From assembly GCA_020724945.1 (NCBI GenBank), contig DYFX01000018.1, positions 1 to 17,670 on the forward strand: a stretch of 17,670 nucleotides of DNA, given 5' to 3'. The translations under genes were made by a program, and so were the position numbers. Position 1 is the stretch's first letter. Every line of letters begins with the position of its first letter. The DNA comes from Candidatus Paceibacter sp. Lineage in GTDB: Bacteria; Patescibacteriota; Patescibacteriia; SG8-24; DYFX01. Positions 1 to 5,710 of this stretch are shown one piece after another. The notes under the pieces were generated by a model. It did no database searches. It worked only from the letters and a program-made list of their open reading frames with translations, and was not told the DNA's origin.

Positions 1-375
1 GAGTACCATGAGGAGCAGCCCCCGACCTCCGAGGAAGGGGAGAACGACCTGCGCGTCGTCATGCGCTTCCCGAAGGCGCTCGCGCCGTTCAAGGCGGCCG
101 TGCTCCCGCTTTCCAAGAAGCCGGAGCTCTCCGGTCCCGCCCGCGCGCTCGCCGCGACGCTCCGCAGGCGCTGGATGACCGATTACGACGAGACGCAGTC
201 CATCGGCAAGCGCTACCGCCGCCAGGACGAGATCGGCACGCCCTACTGCATCACCTACGATTTCGAGACCCTGGACGACCAGGCCGTCACCGTGCGCGAC
301 CGTGATACCATGAAGCAGGAGCGCGTGAAGATCGCCGAACTGGAAGCGTACCTCGCCTCCAACCTCGGTCTCTAG
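1..375 (+). CDS. glyS: Glycyl-tRNA synthetase, C-terminal part (5' end outside the window)
   Basis: The frame is open from base 1 and ends at TAG 373-375, so only the last 124 residues are present. Glycyl-tRNA synthetase charges tRNA-Gly in the cytoplasm. The fragment is the class II anticodon-binding domain. Near residues 30-45 it has an LPL-SKK segment. It then has the family signatures SIGKRYRRQDEIGTP and TVRDRDTMKQ, typical of the single-chain alpha2 enzyme rather than the alpha2beta2 type. The tail ends a normal distance after the TVRDRDTM block, so this TAG looks like a genuine stop. The next gene starts one base later, which suggests translational coupling. Catalytic motifs 1-3 lie upstream of the window. 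Confidence 0.93.
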   Translation, partial: EYHEEQPPTSEEGENDLRVVMRFPKALAPFKAAVLPLSKKPELSGPARALAATLRRRWMTDYDETQSIGKRYRRQDEIGTPYCITYDFETLDDQAVTVRDRDTMKQERVKIAELEAYLASNLGL

Positions 376-376
376 C

Positions 377-1654
377 ATGTCCTTGTACCAGAAGACCACG
401 CTCAAGAACGGCACCCGCGTCATCATGGTGCCCTCGCATGACACGCAGGCCTGCACGGTGCTGGTGCTCTTCGAGGTCGGCAGCCGCTACGAGTCCGCCA
501 GGCTCGCCGGCGCCTCGCACTTCGTCGAGCATATGATGTTCAAGGGCACCGAGCGCCGTCCTTCCACGCTGGACATCAGCCGCGACCTCGATTCCGTCGG
601 GGCCGACTACAACGCCTTCACGGGCAAGGACTACACCGGCTATTACATCAAGCTGAACGCGTCCAAGACCCCCTTGGCCGTCGACATGCTGCACGACATG
701 CTCTTCCATTCGGCCTACGCGCACGAGGAATGCGAGCGCGAGCGCGAGGTCATCAAGGAGGAGATCAACATGTACGAGGACAATCCCATCATGCACGCCG
801 AGGAACTGCTCGAGGAGCTGGTTTACGACGGCACGCTCGCGCGTCCGATCGCCGGCACGCACCGGACGATGGACGGCATCGACCGGGCGATGCTCATGAA
901 ATACCGCGCCGCGCACTATGTGCCGTCGAAGACGGTCATCGCCGTGGCCGGCAAGATCGGGCCCGAAGTCGACGCGCTGCTCGAATCGACCTTCGGCGCG
1001 GTCCGCGAGCCGAAGCGCAAGCCGCAGGGCTATCCGAAATCCTCGCTCCGCCGCGGCGGCCCGCGCCTGGCGCTGAAATACAAGGAGACCGAGCAGGTGC
1101 AGTTCACGCTCGGGTTTCCGGGGTTCCCGTACGGCCATAAGAAACTGGCCGCGCTGTCCGTCCTCTCGACGGTCCTGGGCGGCGGCATGTCGAGCCGCCT
1201 CTTCACCGAGGTCCGCGAGCGGCGCGGCCTGGCCTATTCGGTCCGGGCGAGCTTGAGCCCGTACCAGGATGTCGGCAACTTCGCGATCCAGGCCGGGCTC
1301 ACGAAGGCCAAGATCGAGGAAGGCATCGCCGTCATCCTGAAGGAGATCGGCAAGACGGTGAAGTCGGGCGTCACCGCCGAGGAGCTCACGCGCGCCAAGG
1401 AATACATCAAGGGCAAGACGGTGCTCGGTCTCGAGGAATCGAGCGCGCTGGCGGAATTCTTCGCCAAGCAGGAGCTGCTCCAGCGCCGCATCCTCACGCC
1501 CGAGGAGCGCCTCGCCCGCGTCGACGCCGTCACCCGCGAGGATGTGAAGGCGGTCACCCGCGAGGTCTTCCGCACGAGCGGACTCTCCGCCGCGCTCATC
1601 GGACCGTTCAAGGACAAGAAACCGTTCATGAAGCTGCTCCGCGTCCCGGCCTGA
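377..1654 (+). CDS. M16 family zinc metallopeptidase (processing-peptidase-like)
   Basis: This 425-residue protein has the normal length of a one-unit M16B peptidase. The inverted zinc motif HxxEH is seen as HFVEH at residues 48-52. The third zinc ligand is a glutamate in the EREREVIKEEI helix near residue 129. The C-terminal half carries the R/Y substrate-binding segment RERRGLAYSV. The family cleaves peptides or short proteins inside a clamshell chamber, usually as a dimer. No signal peptide is seen, so it is probably cytoplasmic. The ATG lies one base after the glyS stop and no strong Shine-Dalgarno stands apart from the upstream coding sequence, consistent with coupling. The physiological substrate cannot be told from sequence. 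Confidence 0.93.
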   Translation: MSLYQKTTLKNGTRVIMVPSHDTQACTVLVLFEVGSRYESARLAGASHFVEHMMFKGTERRPSTLDISRDLDSVGADYNAFTGKDYTGYYIKLNASKTPLAVDMLHDMLFHSAYAHEECEREREVIKEEINMYEDNPIMHAEELLEELVYDGTLARPIAGTHRTMDGIDRAMLMKYRAAHYVPSKTVIAVAGKIGPEVDALLESTFGAVREPKRKPQGYPKSSLRRGGPRLALKYKETEQVQFTLGFPGFPYGHKKLAALSVLSTVLGGGMSSRLFTEVRERRGLAYSVRASLSPYQDVGNFAIQAGLTKAKIEEGIAVILKEIGKTVKSGVTAEELTRAKEYIKGKTVLGLEESSALAEFFAKQELLQRRILTPEERLARVDAVTREDVKAVTREVFRTSGLSAALIGPFKDKKPFMKLLRVPA

Positions 1655-1655
1655 T

Positions 1656-2375
1656 ATGCGCAAGCTTTTCTTCGCCAACTGGAAGATGTATCTCGGCGAC
1701 GACGAGGCCGAGGCGCTCGCGCGTTCCTACGCGGAGGGCGCGCTTTCGGCGTCGGTCGATGTGGCCGTCGCGCCGGGCTTCACCGCGCTCGAACGCGTCG
1801 CGCGCGTCCTCGCCGCTTCGAAGGTCGCGCTCGGCGCCCAAGACGCCTTTTGGAAGGACGAGGGCGCCTATACCGGAGAGGTCGCCCCGAAACAGCTCGC
1901 CGCGCTCGGCGTGAAGCATGTCATCGTCGGCCACTCCGAACGGCGCGCGATGGGGGAGACCGACGAGATCGTCGCCCGCAAGGCCGCGGCCGTCGCGGCC
2001 GACGGCATGACGCCGGTCGTCTGCGTCGGCGAACTCAAGGAGGAGCGCGAAGCCGGCCGCCAGGAGGAGATCGTCCGCGCGCAGCTCGCCGCCATGATGG
2101 CCGCGCTTCCGTCCGAGGCGCCCTTCATCGTCGCGTACGAGCCGCGCTGGGCCATCGGCACCGGCACGCCCTGTTCGCCGGACGATGTGGCGAAGATGCA
2201 TGCATGCATCCGCGGCATCGCCGGTCCCGATGCGGCGATCCTCTATGGCGGCTCGGTCGATCCGGAAAACTTCAGGCCGTATCTCGATCTGCCGGATGTC
2301 GGCGGCCTCCTGGTCGGCGGCGCCTCGGCGCGCCCGGACGCCGTCCGCGCCTTCTTCGAAGCTTTCGCCTCCTGA
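1656..2375 (+). CDS. tpiA: Triosephosphate isomerase
   Basis: This is a 239-residue TIM-barrel enzyme that interconverts dihydroxyacetone phosphate and glyceraldehyde 3-phosphate in glycolysis. Key residues are intact: Asn8 and Lys10 in ANWKMY, catalytic His93 in VGHSERR, and catalytic Glu162 in AYEPRWAIGTG, which includes the mobile loop 6. The phosphate-binding GGSVDPENF and LLVGGASA segments are also present. It is slightly shorter than the usual 250 residues. The start follows the M16 stop in a TGA-T-ATG junction, identical to the one at the end of this gene, so translation of three consecutive genes is probably coupled. A central metabolic gene inside a glyS operon is unremarkable. Confidence 0.97.
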   Translation: MRKLFFANWKMYLGDDEAEALARSYAEGALSASVDVAVAPGFTALERVARVLAASKVALGAQDAFWKDEGAYTGEVAPKQLAALGVKHVIVGHSERRAMGETDEIVARKAAAVAADGMTPVVCVGELKEEREAGRQEEIVRAQLAAMMAALPSEAPFIVAYEPRWAIGTGTPCSPDDVAKMHACIRGIAGPDAAILYGGSVDPENFRPYLDLPDVGGLLVGGASARPDAVRAFFEAFAS

Positions 2376-2376
2376 T

Positions 2377-3261
2377 ATGTGGAACATCATCGGCATCGTC
2401 CTCGTCGCCGCCGGCGTCGCGCTCATCTGGAGCGTCCTGGTGAAGAAATTCCCCCAGCTCAAGCTGATCGACCTCTCGACCATGGCCAAGGAGCGCCATG
2501 CGGAGTTGAAGTCGCGCATCATGAAGGATCGCTTCGACCGCTCGCTCGGCGCGCTCGCCGGCAAGACGGCGACCGTCACGGCCAAGGCTTCGGGCCGCGT
2601 GAAGGGCCTGTACGAACGCGCGTACGGTTCGCTCAAGAAGATGGAGGAGAAGATGGACGGCGGCTCGGCTTCCGCCAAGCCGTCCTCGGCCGCCGTCCCC
2701 GCCGCCAGCCTCGAGGCGGCCGAGAAGGCCTGCGAGGACGAGCGCTACGAGGAATCGGAGCGCCTCTACATCGAACTGCTCAAGCGCGACGCCAAGAATC
2801 TCGACGCGTACCGCGGCCTCGCCGAGCTCTACATCGAGCAGAAGCTCTACGATCAGGCCGCCGAGACGCTGGAGTTCCTCCTGCGTCTCACGGGAGACGA
2901 CGATCGGGCCTTGGGGCGCCTCGGCCAGGTCGAGGCTTCGCGCGGCAACTTCCAGGAAGCCGAGGCCCGCTACCTGCGGTCCATCGAGGTTTCCCCGAAC
3001 GCGACCGCCTACCGGGCGGATCTGGGACGGGTCTATCTCGCGGCGGGACAGGCCAAAAAAGCCCAGGAACAGTTCCGTATGGCGCTCCAGGTCGAACCGC
3101 ACCACCCCAAGTACCTTGATTATTTCCTGGAGGCGAGTATACTCGTAGGCGACCCGGATTCGGCCCGCGAAGCCCTGGGCGCCCTCGAGGACGCGAACCC
3201 CGAGAACGCCAAACTCGCGGAGTTCCGCGCCCGGATCGACGCGATGCTCGAACGGGCTTGA
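2377..3261 (+). CDS. Membrane-anchored TPR protein
   Basis: This 294-residue protein has one N-terminal membrane helix (about residues 3-21), then a basic linker and an Ala/Ser-rich stretch. About five tetratricopeptide repeats follow from residue 105 to the end. They show the W/L-G-Y-A-F-A-P pattern, for example AEKACEDERYEESERLYIEL and LGRVYLAAGQAKKAQEQFRM. TPR domains are protein-interaction scaffolds, and no enzyme motif is visible. The ATG at 2377 is chosen because it follows the tpiA stop by one base and begins exactly at the hydrophobic anchor. An upstream in-frame start at 2185 would overlap tpiA heavily. Its last 120 bases appear to contain the promoter of the tRNA cluster. Confidence 0.85.
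   Translation: MWNIIGIVLVAAGVALIWSVLVKKFPQLKLIDLSTMAKERHAELKSRIMKDRFDRSLGALAGKTATVTAKASGRVKGLYERAYGSLKKMEEKMDGGSASAKPSSAAVPAASLEAAEKACEDERYEESERLYIELLKRDAKNLDAYRGLAELYIEQKLYDQAAETLEFLLRLTGDDDRALGRLGQVEASRGNFQEAEARYLRSIEVSPNATAYRADLGRVYLAAGQAKKAQEQFRMALQVEPHHPKYLDYFLEASILVGDPDSAREALGALEDANPENAKLAEFRARIDAMLERA
3116..3143 (+). promoter_or_regulatory. Predicted promoter of the tRNA-Thr/tRNA-Tyr cluster
   Basis: The -35 is TTGATT (3116-3121), then a 16-base spacer, then the -10 TATACT (3138-3143). TATACT is one base from consensus and rare in this G+C-rich DNA. It lies inside the TPR coding sequence, about 125 bases before the first tRNA, so the tRNAs need not depend on the glyS operon. Prediction by eye only. 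Confidence 0.5.
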
Positions 3262-3269
3262 ACATCCAC

Positions 3270-3345
3270 GCCGACGTAGCTCAGTTGGTAGAGCGTGTCC
3301 ATGGTAAGGACAAGGTCACCGGTTCGATCCCGGTCGTCGGCTCCA
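3270..3345 (+). tRNA. tRNA-Thr (anticodon GGU)
   Basis: A complete cloverleaf of 76 bases. The 7-bp acceptor GCCGACG/CGTCGGC is perfect and the D-stem GCTC/GAGC is intact. The anticodon stem TGTCC/GGACA closes loop ATGGTAA, so the anticodon is GGT. The T-arm ACCGG-TTCGATC-CCGGT is perfect. Discriminator U and encoded CCA end at 3345. G1-C72, C2-G71 and anticodon G35-U36 fit threonine identity. The next tRNA starts at the very next base. The acceptor stem holds one of only two ACGT tetranucleotides I find in the window. Confidence 0.97.
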
Positions 3346-3432
3346 GGGCAGTTACTCAAGCGGTCAACGAGGGCAGACTGTAAATCTGCTGGCCTTGTGC
3401 CTTCCAAGGTTCGAATCCTTGACTGCCCACCA
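3346..3432 (+). tRNA. tRNA-Tyr (anticodon GUA)
   Basis: A class II tRNA of 87 bases. Acceptor GGGCAGT pairs with ACTGCCC. Anticodon stem GCAGA/TCTGC closes loop CTGTAAA, giving anticodon GTA. A long variable arm (GGC-CTTGT-GCC) is typical of bacterial tRNA-Tyr. T-stem CAGG-type pairing is CAAGG/CCTTG around TTCGAAT. Discriminator A and encoded CCA end at 3432. It directly abuts the preceding tRNA-Thr, with no spacer base. Confidence 0.96.
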
Positions 3433-3513
3433 GGCAAGGTCCTTGATTCACATCGAGAATCTTGCCGGGTATTGCATGAAAGAGGTCTCGTTTGGGACGC
3501 TCAATCGGTTAAT
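3433..3513 (+). other. tRNA spacer with small inverted repeats
   Basis: This 81-base gap holds no gene I can support. GGCAA (3433-3437) pairs with TTGCC (3462-3466), and GATTC (3445-3449) pairs with GAATC (3457-3461). Together they form an imperfect hairpin with a 7-base bulge and no T-tract. The string CAAGGT-CCTTGA just after the tRNA resembles the tRNA-Tyr T-arm without its loop. No convincing promoter for the next tRNA is seen. Confidence 0.3.
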
Positions 3514-3588
3514 GCCGGTGTAGCTCAGCGGTAGAGCAGCGCTTTTGTAAAGCGAAGATCGTGGGTTCAAATCCCTCCGCCGGCTCCA
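3514..3588 (+). tRNA. tRNA-Thr (anticodon UGU), with stem mismatches
   Basis: A 75-base cloverleaf. Acceptor GCCGGTG/CGCCGGC has one G-U pair. D-stem is GCTC/GAGC with a minimal 7-base loop. The anticodon stem GCGCT/AGCGA closes loop TTTGTAA, so the anticodon is TGT. T-stem GTGGG/CCCTC closes TTCAAAT. Discriminator U and encoded CCA end at 3588. Two positions do not pair: G-A at the top of the anticodon stem (3539/3555) and T-T in the T-stem (3562/3576). G1-C72, C2-G71 and anticodon G35-U36 agree with threonine. It is probably functional but less stable than its neighbours. Confidence 0.88.
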
Positions 3589-3594
3589 TACGAT
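3566..3594 (+). promoter_or_regulatory. Predicted promoter inside tRNA-Thr(UGU) for the endonuclease gene
   Basis: TTCAAA (3566-3571) is the T-loop of the tRNA. After 17 bases comes TACGAT (3589-3594), which begins right after the tRNA CCA. The ATG of the endonuclease is 8 bases further on, so the transcript would be essentially leaderless. The -35 matches TTGACA at four of six positions. Alternatively the gene is read through from the tRNA transcript. Confidence 0.35.
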
Positions 3595-3602
3595 TGAGAA
3601 TC

Positions 3603-4022
3603 ATGCATAAGAAAACGCAGGGTAGTTATGGTGAACTGGCCGTGGCTGCGGCGTTCATCAAGAATGGTTGGACCGTTTCGTTTCCTTTTGGCGAAAACGC
3701 CCGATACGATCTTATCGCTGAGAAACGAGGAGCGTTCATTCGTGTACAGGTAAAGTGCGTGATGCCGAAGGGCGGCGTGCTCGAAGCCAACCTCAGAAGC
3801 TGCAACAACTGGTCAGTCCGAAAGTATACGAAAGCTGAGGTTGACACGATTGCCATCTGCGACGCCTCCAGCCGCGACATCTATTTCGTGCCAAAGAAAG
3901 AATTCGTCCGCAGCTCCATTCGCCTGAGAATCGCTGCCGCTAAAAACGGGCAAAAGCGGTTCACGCGGAACGCGGAGGAGTACGCCGATTTACCCCTTGA
4001 CAGCGCCATCTCCGTTGAGTAA
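3603..4022 (+). CDS. PD-(D/E)XK homing-endonuclease-like protein (I-SspI type)
   Basis: A 139-residue protein close in size to the PD-(D/E)XK homing endonucleases known from group I introns in cyanobacterial tRNA genes. The fold's signature is visible: GE (Glu11) in [18 protein letters not shown], then [11 protein letters not shown] with Asp36, then RVQVKC with Gln49-x-Lys51. These would bind metal and cut DNA. The ATG at 3603 is chosen because the homology begins there ([11 protein letters not shown]). An in-frame start at 3561 would lie inside the tRNA. The gene is clearly more A+T-rich than its neighbours and uses codons such as AAA, GTA and CGA that they avoid, which suggests transfer. 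No intron interrupts the adjacent tRNA, so it is free-standing. Whether it still cuts, and where, is unknown. Confidence 0.8.
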   Translation: MHKKTQGSYGELAVAAAFIKNGWTVSFPFGENARYDLIAEKRGAFIRVQVKCVMPKGGVLEANLRSCNNWSVRKYTKAEVDTIAICDASSRDIYFVPKKEFVRSSIRLRIAAAKNGQKRFTRNAEEYADLPLDSAISVE

Positions 4023-4044
4023 GCTCCCTGCATCTTAGTAAGCT
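4015..4044 (+). promoter_or_regulatory. Predicted promoter of rpmG
   Basis: TTGAGT (4015-4020), 18 bases, TAAGCT (4039-4044), with the rpmG ATG 7 bases later. The -35 overlaps the last codons of the endonuclease gene. The spacing predicts a leaderless or near-leaderless mRNA, and no Shine-Dalgarno is seen. Confidence 0.4.
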
Positions 4045-4051
4045 CGATCCT

Positions 4052-4207
4052 ATGTCCCAGGACAACCTCATCAAGCTGGAGTGCACCGAGTGCAAGCGGG
4101 TGAACTACCACTCCCACAAGAACAAGAAGAAGCTCAAGGCCCGCCTTGAGATGCAGAAGCACTGCGAGTGGTGCAAGAAGCACACCTCGCACAAGGAGAC
4201 GAAATAA
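4052..4207 (+). CDS. rpmG: Ribosomal protein bL33
   Basis: A 51-residue basic protein of the large ribosomal subunit. It begins [19 protein letters not shown] and ends SHKETK. Four cysteines in two CxxC pairs (Cys11/Cys14 and Cys38/Cys41) give the zinc-ribbon form of L33. The YHSHKNKK and [18 protein letters not shown] segments fit the family. Length is normal. There is no Shine-Dalgarno, and a -10-like TAAGCT lies 7 bases before the ATG. A GC hairpin terminator follows 9 bases after the TAA, so this is a monocistronic unit or the last gene behind the endonuclease. Confidence 0.94.
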   Translation: MSQDNLIKLECTECKRVNYHSHKNKKKLKARLEMQKHCEWCKKHTSHKETK

Positions 4208-4216
4208 GCTCCCGAG

Positions 4217-4242
4217 CCGCCCGAAAGGGCGGTTTTGCTTTT
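4217..4242 (+). terminator. Rho-independent terminator after rpmG
   Basis: CCGCCC (4217-4222), GAAA tetraloop, GGCGG-type partner GGGCGG (4227-4232), then TTTTGCTTTT. An outer pairing CCCGA/TCGGG extends it. The T-rich tail also sits where the -35 of the next gene would be. Confidence 0.9.
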
Positions 4243-4255
4243 CGGGCCGGCATGC

Positions 4256-4261
4256 TAGGCT
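4256..4261 (+). promoter_or_regulatory. -10-like box of the YecM-like gene
   Basis: TAGGCT lies 6 bases before the ATG at 4268, so the predicted start of transcription is at or next to the start codon. The -35 region falls in the terminator T-tract (TTTTGC at 4233-4238, 17-base spacing) and is weak. Confidence 0.3.
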
Positions 4262-4267
4262 CGTCGC

Positions 4268-4864
4268 ATGCGGAAAGAAGACACGCCTTCGTTCCTCGAT
4301 CATTTCCTGCGCGTCCGCGCCGTTCCGCTCCTCGACGCCTTCCGGAACTGGGCGCACGCGCACGCGCTCCTGCACGCCTCGTTCGCGCCCGCGGCGGATC
4401 ACTTGAGCTACAAGTGCCGCGAGGTCCGCGAGTACGACGAGCTGCGGGGCCGCTTCGAGGAGTATGCCGACGGCTGGACCGGCTGCCGCTTCCTCCACCA
4501 GACCGTCATCTCGGGACGGCGCGTGGCCGCGATCGGCCTCGTCGACCCCATCCCGACGCCCTTCGGCGGCCTGCGCGTGCTGGAGCTCTCCGAGCCCAAG
4601 ACGATGCGCGCCGAGCTGCAGGGTTTCGACCACATCGAGATCTATCCCGCGAACGGGACGATCGACGAGCTGGCCGAGGCGCTGAACTCCGTCCGGAACC
4701 GGACGCTCGCGTCGAGCTTCATGAAGGGGATCTTCGTGAAGAAGGAACGGCCGCACCACGCGACCTGGGACGCGCCGATCGTGAGCCTCGCCCACGGGAC
4801 CGAGCACATCCTGCGCCTCACCGACGGTCCGCTGGTCAGGAAGATCGGGATCGAGATGCGCTGA
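4268..4864 (+). CDS. YecM-like protein (VOC-fold family)
   Basis: A 198-residue soluble protein resembling Escherichia coli YecM, of similar length (about 190). The family core is seen: DHLSYKCREVREYDELRGRF near residues 44-63, the VISGRRVAAIGLVDPIPTPF strand, the ELSEPKTM segment, and GFDHIEIYP near residues 119-127. These belong to a vicinal-oxygen-chelate-like fold in which His and Glu may bind metal. The biochemical function of YecM is not established. No signal peptide or membrane helix is seen. The gene stands alone between two terminators. The start is the first ATG after the -10 box and has no Shine-Dalgarno. Confidence 0.75.
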   Translation: MRKEDTPSFLDHFLRVRAVPLLDAFRNWAHAHALLHASFAPAADHLSYKCREVREYDELRGRFEEYADGWTGCRFLHQTVISGRRVAAIGLVDPIPTPFGGLRVLELSEPKTMRAELQGFDHIEIYPANGTIDELAEALNSVRNRTLASSFMKGIFVKKERPHHATWDAPIVSLAHGTEHILRLTDGPLVRKIGIEMR

Positions 4865-4896
4865 ACGCCCTTCTCGGCCCTTCGGCCGCGCTCAAG

Positions 4897-4920
4897 ATGA
4901 CGCCCAAGGCGTCATTTTTT
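4897..4920 (+). terminator. Rho-independent terminator after the YecM-like gene
   Basis: ATGACGCC (4897-4904), 3-base loop CAA, GGCGTCAT (4908-4915), followed by a T run to 4920 and a further CTTTT. Confidence 0.9.
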
Positions 4921-4939
4921 CTTTTGCCGTCCGGAAGCG

Positions 4940-4945
4940 TATGCT
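4940..4945 (+). promoter_or_regulatory. -10-like box of the four-helix membrane protein gene
   Basis: TATGCT lies 8 bases before the ATG at 4954, which predicts a leaderless mRNA. At 17-base spacing the -35 would be TTTTCT in the T-tract of the preceding terminator, so the -35 is weak. Confidence 0.35.
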
Positions 4946-4953
4946 GGGGACAT

Positions 4954-5661
4954 ATGTACGAAGCGCTGTATGCCTTCAACCGCATCGCGGCGTTCATGGC
5001 CGTCGCTTTCGCGCTGTCCTACGGCCTGCCGCTCGGCGCGCATGCGGACTCCTCCTCGAGCGTCTTCAACGCCCTCCTGCTCTTCTCGTTCCTCTCGGGC
5101 TTCTTCATCAACCGCGCGCTCGAGCGGCGCAAGCGGCTGCGCACGGCGGTCGAGGTCGAGCTCACGCGCCTGCGGAGGCTCTACAACATCTCGGCGTCCC
5201 TGGACGATCGCGCGTGGGGGAGCCGCCTGCACCGCGCCCTGCTCGGCTACCATCGGCATGTCGGGGCGGACCTCATGGCCTACGCCAAGGCGCGCGACGA
5301 GTACAGGGAACTGGCGATGACGGTCTACCGGTTCGCGCCCGCGACCGAGCGCGACCGCGCGCTCTGGCACGACATGCTGCAGACGACGCGCGACATCGCG
5401 CTCGAACGCCGTCCGCTCGAACGGTCGCTGGCGGGCGGCCTCCAGGCCCAGGGCTGGGCCGTCTACCTGACCATCGCGGGATCGGCGGGCGTCCTAATGC
5501 TCCTCAACCGCGGGCACGGCTTCACCGCCTTCAGCGTCGGACTGACCCTCGCCGGCCTCATGGCCGTCGCCGACCTCCTGTATCGGACCGACCGCCTGGC
5601 GCGTCCGGAAATCGGGAAACTCGAGGAAACCTATCGGGTCAATGTGCCGGATGCCCCGTGA
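4954..5661 (+). CDS. Four-helix membrane protein, bestrophin-like/DUF4239-like layout
   Basis: I do not recognise this 235-residue protein with certainty. It has two N-terminal membrane helices (about residues 11-28 and 36-53). A charged, mostly helical cytoplasmic middle follows (about 55-165), with many Arg and Glu and a short HxxxxHRHVG segment. Two further membrane helices follow (about 168-185 and 189-209). The 2+2 helix layout with a soluble middle resembles DUF4239 (bestrophin-like) proteins, but I see no diagnostic motif. The ATG at 4954 keeps both N-terminal helices and lies 8 bases after a -10 box. An ATG at 4941 is in another frame. It is a single-gene unit. Confidence 0.6.
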   Translation: MYEALYAFNRIAAFMAVAFALSYGLPLGAHADSSSSVFNALLLFSFLSGFFINRALERRKRLRTAVEVELTRLRRLYNISASLDDRAWGSRLHRALLGYHRHVGADLMAYAKARDEYRELAMTVYRFAPATERDRALWHDMLQTTRDIALERRPLERSLAGGLQAQGWAVYLTIAGSAGVLMLLNRGHGFTAFSVGLTLAGLMAVADLLYRTDRLARPEIGKLEETYRVNVPDAP

Positions 5662-5665
5662 GGGC

Positions 5666-5694
5666 TTGCCAAAACCGTTTTTTTGCGCTACGAT
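5666..5694 (+). promoter_or_regulatory. Predicted promoter of the M23 peptidase gene
   Basis: TTGCCA (5666-5671), 17-base spacer with an A-tract then a T-tract, TACGAT (5689-5694). The ATG is 16 bases after the -10, so the leader would be about 10 bases. The spacer pattern resembles those of the envelope promoters at 11807, 14095 and 17441. Confidence 0.55.
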
Positions 5695-5710
5695 AGACCG
5701 TCATTTCCCT

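Noticed and set aside
3270..3588. Group I intron in one of the tRNAs, given the adjacent I-SspI-like endonuclease
   Set aside because: All three tRNAs fold without any insertion.
3514..4260. Integrated element with attachment sites at the tRNA 3' end
   Set aside because: I find no second copy of the tRNA 3' end downstream and no integrase. The inverted 8-mers are too short to serve as evidence.
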